Shown: in pieces, positions 1-6,723 of the stretch
How positions within the stretch are numbered: the first letter of the stretch is position 1
How the letters are laid out: each line of letters begins with the position of its first letter
Origin: CAVUCH01 sp963739995
GTDB taxonomy: Bacteria; Acidobacteriota; Vicinamibacteria; Vicinamibacterales; JAENWD01
Reading direction: 5' to 3'
Length of the DNA stretch: 64,000 nucleotides
Assembly: GCA_963739995.1 (NCBI GenBank)
Contig: CAVUCH010000003.1
Coordinates: forward strand, 186,001-250,000
Program-made: the position numbers and the translations under genes
The notes under the pieces: model-generated
What the model was told of the DNA's origin: nothing
What the model saw: only the letters and a program-made list of their open reading frames with translations
Database searches by the model: none

Positions 1-403
1 CGGCCCGGGCCTGGCGGTGCCTCGTGGCATCGTGCCGGGCGTCGCGCAATGCCCTAAAAACAGCCCGCAGTCCGGCCATCACCGCGAGGCCCTCCCGCGC
101 GGGCGCCATGATGGCCTGCTGCACCGCCGAGGTCGTCTCTTCCACCTTCGCGGTGACGTCCGCGAAGAGGCGGTCGGCGCGTTCGACCTGCGCAGTAGCG
201 AGCGCCGACGCGCGCGCAGCCTCGGCGCCGATGGTGTGCAGGTTCGCCACGAGCGGCGCCATATCCCGCTCGACCTGCTGCGCCAGCCGGTTCACGTGCT
301 TCGCCAGCCGCGCCGCGGCGATGACCGCACCAACCTGGATCACGGCCATGACGAGCACGGCGCCCGCGATGACGCCCAGAAACACGGGGCTCCACTCCGT
401 CAC
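1..403 (-). CDS. DUF948-like single-pass membrane protein (partial, runs off left edge)
   Basis: The reading frame opens with GTG inside the ATGTGA that ends the upstream YtxH gene, so the two overlap by 4 bases and are probably translationally coupled. No stop is reached before the window edge. The visible ~134 residues begin with a short polar stretch, then one hydrophobic helix (about residues 7-32), then a long Ala/Arg/Glu-rich helical segment likely to form a coiled coil. This is the layout of DUF948 family proteins, often found beside YtxH proteins. Function is unknown; a role at the envelope is an inference from the anchor and the neighbouring Mla genes. Confidence 0.6.
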   Translation of the reverse strand, partial: MTEWSPVFLGVIAGAVLVMAVIQVGAVIAAARLAKHVNRLAQQVERDMAPLVANLHTIGAEAARASALATAQVERADRLFADVTAKVEETTSAVQQAIMAPAREGLAVMAGLRAVFRALRDARHDATRHRQARA

Positions 404-699
404 ATGGGCTCCTCGGTTGCCTGCGGTGCCCGCGCCTCCTCGTAAGCCCGTCGCCCGCGGTCTACGGCGCTCTGCACGCCATCCCGCTGGCGGCGGAGGA
501 ACTCGCCGCCCTGCTGCGTGGCGGCATTGGCAGCCGCGGCTGCCCGCTCACGCCCTTCCCGCGCCTTCTCGTTCAGGAACTGTCGCGTCTCATCCCCCGC
601 CGCCGGGGCGAACAGGAGCGCAACGGCCGCGCCCGCAAGGGACCCGGCGATGAACGCAAACATCAACGTACCGGCGCCGACCGCTTCGTGTCTGGACAT
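400..699 (-). CDS. YtxH domain-containing protein
   Basis: A 99-residue protein with an N-terminal glycine/alanine-rich membrane helix (motif GSLAGAAVALLFAPAAG, about residues 19-35) followed by a charged Ala/Arg/Glu helical tail. This is the YtxH pattern: a glycine-zipper-like helix, then the L-x-APxxG turn. YtxH proteins are small, membrane-anchored and often stress-linked in other bacteria, but have no defined biochemical activity. It follows mlaD by 45 bases on the same strand and overlaps the next gene at ATGTGA, so all three are likely one transcript. Confidence 0.75.
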   Translation of the reverse strand: MSRHEAVGAGTLMFAFIAGSLAGAAVALLFAPAAGDETRQFLNEKAREGRERAAAAANAATQQGGEFLRRQRDGVQSAVDRGRRAYEEARAPQATEEPM

Positions 700-744
700 G
701 ATCTGGATGTCTCCCCGGGGCCGGATAGCCCATGTGACGGTACA

Positions 745-1785
745 CTAAAAAATGCTGACTTTGACGCGCAAGTACTTCTGGGGGTCCTTGCGGATATCCG
801 ACACCAGTCCCCGCATCTCGGTCGCCGCGCCGTTCAGATTGTCGTAGAGCTGCTTGTCGTGCAGCAATTGTCCGGCGGTGCCTTGCCCCTCGTTCAGACG
901 GGTGCTGAGCGTGTCGAGCCGCTCCGCCAGCGAATTCAGGCGGTTGTAGAGCGCGGGATCGTTCACCAGCTTTCCCGCCGTACCCTCCCCGCGGTTGACG
1001 CGCCCCGTCAGCGCGTCGATGTTCCCCGTTGTCGACGTGAGCGAGTCGGCGAACCTCGAATCGACCATCAGCTTCCCCAGGCTGCCCTCGCCCGCGTTGA
1101 TCCGCGCGGTCATCGCCTGCAGGTTCCGCAGCGATGTCTCCAGATTGCGATAGGCGGCCTCGTTGTTCAGCAACTGCCCGAGCGTGCCACGCCCCGACCG
1201 AAGGCTCTGCGCCACGTTTTCGGCCGCGTCGACAAAGCCCTGGACATCACGGTAGAGCGTCTCGTCGGTAAACAGCCTGCCCACCGTGCCCTTGCCTGCA
1301 CGGATGTCCCGGATCAACTGCGTGGCCTGCTCGAGCGACTTCGTCGCGCCTTCCGCCACGTCGGCCAGCTGGCCTGGCGTGCGCCGGCTCGGCACGTAGC
1401 CGTAATCGGGGACGGGCGTCCCGTCGCTGGAGATGGTGAGATCCAGGGAGGCCTCGCCGAGCAGCGAGACGGAGCCGATCATGGCGACGGAGTTCGTCGT
1501 GATCCGGGGCTGCATCTCCCGTGACAGCTGGAAGGTGACCTCGACGTCGGTGCCGTCGAACGCCACGTCCTCGACGGTGCCCACTTCGACACCGGCGACG
1601 CGCACCGGCGCACCGGGCTTCAGCCCGACGACGTTGTCGAACTTCGCCTTGAGCGTGTAGCGTTGCCAGAAGAAGCCGCCCTCGCCGCTCACCATGAAGA
1701 TGACCGTCGCGGCAATCCCGATCGCCACCACGGAGAGGATGCCGACCTTCAGTTCCGTCCACCCGAGCGAACGCGTGCGTGGCAT
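745..1785 (-). CDS. mlaD: MlaD-family MCE domain lipid transport protein with C-terminal repeats
   Basis: Substrate-binding subunit of an Mla-type lipid ABC transporter, anchored in the inner membrane. The ATG at 1785 gives 346 residues; an upstream in-frame GTG at 1851 would add 22 but lies on the mlaF stop codon, so the ATG starting MPRTRSLGW is preferred. Residues ~11-33 form a transmembrane anchor, followed by an MCE domain (GLKPGAPVRVAGVEVGTV). The C-terminal half carries five degenerate ~35-45 residue repeats, each with a core like GxGTxGxLxxDxxLY (GKGTVGRLF, GRGTLGQLL, GEGSLGKLM, GEGTAGKLV, GQGTAGQLL). It follows mlaE and mlaF in the usual E-F-D order. Confidence 0.85.
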   Translation of the reverse strand: MPRTRSLGWTELKVGILSVVAIGIAATVIFMVSGEGGFFWQRYTLKAKFDNVVGLKPGAPVRVAGVEVGTVEDVAFDGTDVEVTFQLSREMQPRITTNSVAMIGSVSLLGEASLDLTISSDGTPVPDYGYVPSRRTPGQLADVAEGATKSLEQATQLIRDIRAGKGTVGRLFTDETLYRDVQGFVDAAENVAQSLRSGRGTLGQLLNNEAAYRNLETSLRNLQAMTARINAGEGSLGKLMVDSRFADSLTSTTGNIDALTGRVNRGEGTAGKLVNDPALYNRLNSLAERLDTLSTRLNEGQGTAGQLLHDKQLYDNLNGAATEMRGLVSDIRKDPQKYLRVKVSIF

Positions 1786-1850
1786 AGAAACGCGAGCCTT
1801 TCTCCAGTATCCCGAGGCTACGCCGGCACTCGCGCCGGCGGCCGCCCCCA

Positions 1851-2708
1851 CTACGACAGGAAGGTCTTCAGGTAGGCATCGGACGAGCGCTTCAACTCGC
1901 CGGCCGGTCCCTCGAAGATAATGCCGCCGTCCTTCAGCATGATGAACTCGGCCTCTTCCGACTTCTGCTGATCGGCCAGTTCGATCTGCACCGCGCCGTT
2001 CGTGCGGAGCGCCCGGTGCCCCGCCACGAAAAAGGCATCCCGCAGCTGGTGCGTGACGACGATCGAGCTGACACCCTCGATGTCCCGGAGCTTCACGATC
2101 TCCTCATCGACCGTCGTTGCCGTAATCGGGTCGAGCCCCGTCGTCGGCTCGTCGTACAACAGGATGCGCGGCTTGGCCGCCATGGCACGGGCAATCGCGA
2201 CACGCCGGCGCTGCCCGCCCGAGAGATCCGATGGCATCCGGTCGATGAACTCGGCGAGGCCGATGAAGCCCAGTACCTCGCGCACCCGCGTGTCGACCTT
2301 GTGGTCGGGCCACCGCAGCTCCTCGTACAACTTGTAGCCGACGTTCTCGGCCACGGTGAGCGAGTCGAAGAGCGCGCCTTCCTGGAACACCATGCCGAGA
2401 TCGGCCCGCACGGTCATCAGCTCGCGTTCGTTCATCTCGTCCACGCGTTCGCCGTTGACCCAGATCACGCCGGCGTCCGGCTTCCACAGCCCGAGAATGA
2501 GCTTGAGGATCGTGGACTTGCCGGCCCCGCTGGCGCCCAGGAAGATCTTCGTGTGGCCCTTGAGCAGCGTGAAGCTCACGTCGTTCAGGATCACCTTCTC
2601 GTCGAAGGCGAGAGCGACCCCGTCGAACACGATGATCGGAGCGTTCGGGCCGGCGAGGATCTCGTCCTTCGTCAGCTCGGGACCGGCAAAGGTGTCAGTC
2701 GTCTCCAT
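1851..2708 (-). CDS. mlaF: Mla-type lipid transporter ATP-binding protein MlaF
   Basis: ATPase of the MlaEFD lipid transporter, 285 residues. It shows a Walker A motif GASGAGKST (about residues 58-66), the ABC signature LSGGQRRR and Walker B ILLYDEPTTGLDP. The ~25-residue N-terminal extension before the ABC domain is somewhat longer than usual, and the stretch after the D-loop includes IVVTHQLRD, the switch histidine region. It lies 78 bases after mlaE and abuts mlaD, so the three are presumably co-transcribed. The Mla system exchanges phospholipids between inner and outer membranes in Gram-negative bacteria, which fits the beta-barrel protein encoded nearby. Confidence 0.9.
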   Translation of the reverse strand: METTDTFAGPELTKDEILAGPNAPIIVFDGVALAFDEKVILNDVSFTLLKGHTKIFLGASGAGKSTILKLILGLWKPDAGVIWVNGERVDEMNERELMTVRADLGMVFQEGALFDSLTVAENVGYKLYEELRWPDHKVDTRVREVLGFIGLAEFIDRMPSDLSGGQRRRVAIARAMAAKPRILLYDEPTTGLDPITATTVDEEIVKLRDIEGVSSIVVTHQLRDAFFVAGHRALRTNGAVQIELADQQKSEEAEFIMLKDGGIIFEGPAGELKRSSDAYLKTFLS

Positions 2709-2786
2709 GCCTCTCTACTCGTCAAACACGGCCGCACCCTGTCGCGGCCGCCCGTCGCCCCGTCGCATGCCGCCGGCCGGCGACGG

Positions 2787-3560
2787 TCAGTACATCAACG
2801 TGATCATCAGGCGCGTCACGAAAAAGTCCACCACCAGCACGGCGACCGACGCGGCCACTACGGCGTTCGTCGTGGATCGCCCCACGCCCTGGGTGCCGCC
2901 TCGCGTGCGCAGGCCCACGTGGCAGCCGATGCTCACGATCACGAACCCGAGGAAGAACGGCTTGATGAGCCCCATCCACGGATCCTGCGGGTACAGCCCC
3001 TCGAGCACCGACGTCCAGTAGACGCCCGAGGCCACCTGCAGCTGGAACACGGCAATCAGCCAGCCGCCCAGGATCCCGACCACGTCGGCGACGACCGTCA
3101 GCACGGGGCACATCAGGGTGCCGGCGAGCACGCGCGGGGCGACCAGCTTGCGCACGGGATCGGTGCCCAGCGCGCGGAGGGCGTTCACCTGGTCGGCGAC
3201 GACCATGGACCCGAGCTCTGCCGCTATGCCCGAGCCGACACGGCCGGCCAGCATCAGGGCGGTCAGCACCGGCCCGAGCTCCTTGATCATCGACGCGCTG
3301 ATGAGGCGGCCGACGAAGGGGCGCGCGCCGAACTGGTCGAGGGTGATGCCGCTCTGCAGCGCGAGCACCGCACCGGTGAAGAAGCCGGTCAGCAGGACTA
3401 CCGTCAGCGAGCCCAGCCCGATATGCTGAAACTGCTGCACGATATCGCGGTAGTAGAGAGGCCGCGTCACCGACGCGGTGAGCGCCGCCCCGCACAACCG
3501 CACGTACTCCTGCACTTCGAGCAATGCGGCTTTGAGCCACTCGATGAACCAGGTCAGCAC
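2787..3560 (-). CDS. mlaE: Mla-type lipid transporter permease MlaE
   Basis: Permease of the MlaEFD transporter, 257 residues, close to the family's usual length. It has the MlaE pattern: an amphipathic N terminus, then about five hydrophobic segments, with the conserved ELGPVLTALMLAGRVGSGIA stretch and the AELGSMVVADQVNALRALG coupling region that contacts the ATPase. The start is a GTG (VLTWFIEW) only a few bases after the uvrB stop, so uvrB and the mla genes are arranged as one transcription unit. Confidence 0.9.
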   Translation of the reverse strand: MLTWFIEWLKAALLEVQEYVRLCGAALTASVTRPLYYRDIVQQFQHIGLGSLTVVLLTGFFTGAVLALQSGITLDQFGARPFVGRLISASMIKELGPVLTALMLAGRVGSGIAAELGSMVVADQVNALRALGTDPVRKLVAPRVLAGTLMCPVLTVVADVVGILGGWLIAVFQLQVASGVYWTSVLEGLYPQDPWMGLIKPFFLGFVIVSIGCHVGLRTRGGTQGVGRSTTNAVVAASVAVLVVDFFVTRLMITLMY

Positions 3561-3563
3561 GCC

Positions 3564-5585
3564 TCAGGACTCCACCGGCGGAGTCGAGAGGCCGAGGTCG
3601 GAGATTCGCAGCTGCCGGATCTCGTCGCGGAGCCGCGCCGCCTTCTCGAAATCGAGGTTGGCCGCCGCCTTCCGCATGTCCTCCTGCAGCCGGGCCACGT
3701 GCGCGTCGCGCTCGGCGGCCGTGCGGAAGCGCTGCCGCGGCTCGCGGGCCACATCCACCGTGAGGTAGTCGCGCTCCGAGACGCTCGCGAGCACCTCGTC
3801 GATGTTCTTGATGATCGACGTGGGCGTGATGCCGTGCTCCTCGTTGTACGCGTGCTGCTTCTCGCGCCGGCGGCGGCATTCGCCGATCGCCAGGCGCATC
3901 GAGTCGGTCTCGCGGTCCGCGTACATGATCACGAGCCCGTTCACGTTGCGCGCCGCGCGGCCGGATGTCTGAATGAGCGAGCTGCGCGATCGGAGGAAGC
4001 CCTCCTTGTCAGCGTCGAGGATCGCCACGAGCGAGACTTCGGGCAGATCGAGCCCCTCGCGCAGGAGGTTGATGCCGACGAGCACGTCGAACACCCCACG
4101 CCGCAGATCGCGCAGGATCTCGACGCGCTCGAGCGTCTCGATGTCGGAGTGCAGGTAGCGCACCTTCACCCCGAGCTCCTGGTAGTACTGCGTCAGGTCT
4201 TCCGCCATCTTCTTGGTCAGCGTCGTCACGAGCACGCGCTCGCTGCGGGCGGCCCTCGTGCGGATCTCCTGCAGCAGGTCGTCAACCTGGCCGCGGACCG
4301 GGCGCACCTCGATGGGCGGGTCCATCAGGCCCGTCGGCCGGATCACCTGCTCCACCGTCACCCCGCCTGCGCGTTCGTACTCGTATGGGCCGGGGGTCGC
4401 CGAGACGTACAGCAGCTGGCCCACGCGCTGCTGCCACTCCTCGAAGTTCAGCGGCCGGTTGTCGAGTGCCGACGGCAGACGGAAGCCGTATGCGACGAGC
4501 ACCTCTTTGCGCGATCGATCGCCGGCGTACATGCCGCGAATCTGCGGGATCGTCTGGTGGCTCTCGTCGATGAACGTCACCGCGTCATCGGGCAGGTAGT
4601 CGAGCAGTGTCGGCGGCGGTTCGCCCGGCTGCCGCCCCGTGAGGTGTCGCGAGTAGTTTTCGATGCCGTGACAGTAGCCGATTTCCTTGATCATCTCGAC
4701 GTCGAACATGGTGCGCTGGTGCAGCCGCTGGGCCTCGAGGAGCTTGCCCTCCCCTTCGAGCTTCGAGCGGTACCAGACGAGCTCCTCGCGGATGGTGTCG
4801 ACCGCGAGCCGCGTGCGATCGCGCGAGGTGACGAAGTGGGACTTGGGAAACACCGTCACCTGGTCGTGACGGCGCAGCACCTTGCCGGTGAGCGGATCGA
4901 TCGTCACCAGCTCGTCGACCTCGTCGCCGAACAGCTCGATGCGCAGCGCCGTGTCCTCGTACGACGGGTGCACCTCGATGACGTCGCCGCGGACGCGGAA
5001 GCTGCCGCGGCCGAACTCGAGATCGTTGCGCTCGTACTGAATCTCCACGAGCTTGCGCAGAATCTGATCGCGGTCGATGCGCTGTCCGCGCGCGAGCGGG
5101 AGCAGCATGCCGTAGTACGCTTCCGGCGAGCCGAGGCCGTAGATGCAGGAGACGCTCGCGACGATGATGACGTCACGCCGTTCGAAGAGCGATCGGGTGG
5201 CGGAGAGACGCATCCGGTCGATCTCGTCGTTGATGGTGGCTTCCTTCTCGATGTAGGTGTCGCTCGCGGGGACGTAGGCTTCCGGCTGGTAGTAGTCGTA
5301 ATAGCTGACGAAGTACTCGACGGCGTTTTCCGGAAAGAAGCGTTTGAACTCCTGGTAGAGCTGCGCCGCCAGCGTCTTGTTGTGCACCATCACGAGCGAC
5401 GGCCGATTCACGCGCGCGATGACCTGGGCCATCGTGAACGTCTTGCCGGAGCCGGTGACGCCGAGCAGCACCTGGTGACGGTCACCGCGCACGAGGCCCT
5501 CGACCAGCTCGTCCTGCGCGCGGGCCTGATCACCCCGCAGCTCGAAATCGGTGACCAGCTTGAAACGATCGTAGACAGATGGCAT
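3564..5585 (-). CDS. uvrB: Excinuclease ABC subunit UvrB
   Basis: Damage-verification helicase of nucleotide excision repair. The 673-residue protein has the family's usual length. Visible features: Walker A GVTGSGKT near residue 42, the UvrB beta-hairpin signature (YYDYYQPEAYVP) that inserts at the lesion, helicase motif TFIDESHQTIPQ, motif VGINLLREGLDLPEV, and a C-terminal UVR domain (DMRKAAANLDFEKAARLRDE) that contacts UvrC. It is the first gene of a minus-strand run continuing into mlaE. uvrA and uvrC are not in the window. Confidence 0.97.
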   Translation of the reverse strand: MPSVYDRFKLVTDFELRGDQARAQDELVEGLVRGDRHQVLLGVTGSGKTFTMAQVIARVNRPSLVMVHNKTLAAQLYQEFKRFFPENAVEYFVSYYDYYQPEAYVPASDTYIEKEATINDEIDRMRLSATRSLFERRDVIIVASVSCIYGLGSPEAYYGMLLPLARGQRIDRDQILRKLVEIQYERNDLEFGRGSFRVRGDVIEVHPSYEDTALRIELFGDEVDELVTIDPLTGKVLRRHDQVTVFPKSHFVTSRDRTRLAVDTIREELVWYRSKLEGEGKLLEAQRLHQRTMFDVEMIKEIGYCHGIENYSRHLTGRQPGEPPPTLLDYLPDDAVTFIDESHQTIPQIRGMYAGDRSRKEVLVAYGFRLPSALDNRPLNFEEWQQRVGQLLYVSATPGPYEYERAGGVTVEQVIRPTGLMDPPIEVRPVRGQVDDLLQEIRTRAARSERVLVTTLTKKMAEDLTQYYQELGVKVRYLHSDIETLERVEILRDLRRGVFDVLVGINLLREGLDLPEVSLVAILDADKEGFLRSRSSLIQTSGRAARNVNGLVIMYADRETDSMRLAIGECRRRREKQHAYNEEHGITPTSIIKNIDEVLASVSERDYLTVDVAREPRQRFRTAAERDAHVARLQEDMRKAAANLDFEKAARLRDEIRQLRISDLGLSTPPVES

Positions 5586-5702
5586 GAACCGGTGGCAGCC
5601 GTCGGTGTGCGGCCCGCGAGCGGACGGCGGATGTTTCGATATTGCGGCCGACGCTCATGGTACCACAGCCCCTCAGCAGGGACCGGGCGGAGCCATCGGC
5701 CG

Positions 5703-6647
5703 TTACTGGCCGCTGCCGCGTGACGGCGGATCGAGCAGCGGCGCGAAATAGCCCTTCCGCGAGCGGACCTTCAGGGCCTGCAGATGCGACCCGACGAGGC
5801 GCACCTCGATCTTGCGCCACCTGCCGTCCTTCCGGGCGTTCCGTGAGGTGAAGCCGAGGCTGTACTGGGCGCGGATCTGCGCGACGACCTTGTCGAAGAT
5901 ATCGGTCAGGTTGCGCGTCGAGACAGGAAAGAATGCCTGGCCACCAGTGGTTTCGGCCATCTGCATCAGCTGCATCTTCTGCTGGGCGCGCATCGACCCG
6001 CTCTGGTGTTCAAGAAAGCCGATCGCGTACACGGTCACGTCGGCCATCTTCAGCATGCCGAGCGTGTCGGCGAACGTGACGGCGCTGCGCGTATCGCCGC
6101 CGTCGGTATAGATGACGAGCACCTTCCGGCCTTCGAGCTCGGTGAGCCCGTCCAGATACACCCCGAGCGCGTCGTAGAGAGCCGTGAGCCCTCCCGGCCT
6201 GCGGCCGCGGATGCGCTCGATCAGGCGCGGAAAGTCCGGTTGCCCATAGCGCGCGATGCGGACCTCCGTGTCGAAGTCCACGAGCGTGATGTCCTGCGCC
6301 TCCGGCAGCCCCTTGAGGAATTTGATCGCCGCCGTGCGTGCGAGCTCGATGTCGTCATGCATGCTGCCGCTGGTGTCGAACAGCAGCCCGAGCCGCAGGT
6401 TCTCGGCCTGGTCCGCCGTCGCACCGCGCGAGAAATGGGAGACGGTCTGCCGCTCGCCCTCCTCGTACACCTCGAAGTCGTGCGCGCTCAGGTCCGTGAT
6501 GAAGTTGCCCCGCTTGTCGAGGACCATGACGCCCACGTTGACGAGATCCACGCCCGAGCGGAACCTGCCCTGCTGCGCGCTCACGGCCGCCGCCATCAGC
6601 ACCGCCGCCACGGCCCCCATCACCATCCGCCGCACGACCGCATGCAC
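5703..6647 (-). CDS. Secreted VWA domain protein (VWFA-related Acidobacterial type)
   Basis: A 314-residue protein with a signal peptide (VVRRMVMGAVAAVLMAAAVSAQQ) and a von Willebrand factor A domain. The GTG at 6647 is preferred because a run of six G residues lies just upstream as a strong ribosome site; an ATG at 6689 would add 14 residues. After the signal comes a short beta domain (VDLVNVGVMVLDKRGNFI, then LSAHDFEVYEEGERQ), then the VWA domain with the metal-binding motif DTSGSM and a later TDGGDT. This is the domain order of the family called 'VWFA-related Acidobacterial domain'. Extracytoplasmic metal-dependent protein binding is likely; the partner is unknown. A paralogue lies at 50384-51295. 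Confidence 0.85.
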   Translation of the reverse strand: MHAVVRRMVMGAVAAVLMAAAVSAQQGRFRSGVDLVNVGVMVLDKRGNFITDLSAHDFEVYEEGERQTVSHFSRGATADQAENLRLGLLFDTSGSMHDDIELARTAAIKFLKGLPEAQDITLVDFDTEVRIARYGQPDFPRLIERIRGRRPGGLTALYDALGVYLDGLTELEGRKVLVIYTDGGDTRSAVTFADTLGMLKMADVTVYAIGFLEHQSGSMRAQQKMQLMQMAETTGGQAFFPVSTRNLTDIFDKVVAQIRAQYSLGFTSRNARKDGRWRKIEVRLVGSHLQALKVRSRKGYFAPLLDPPSRGSGQ

Positions 6648-6723
6648 GGCACCCCCCTGTCTCGCATTCCCCGTCGGACGAGCCCTCATCGGAGCGCTCT
6701 CAGAATACAGGATGTTCCAGCGC

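Noticed and set aside
2016..5723. A very long open frame (1235 codons) on the plus strand opposite mlaF, mlaE and uvrB
   Set aside because: It is antisense to three well-recognised genes, has low-complexity His/Arg/Glu/Asp composition typical of GC-rich shadow frames and matches no family.
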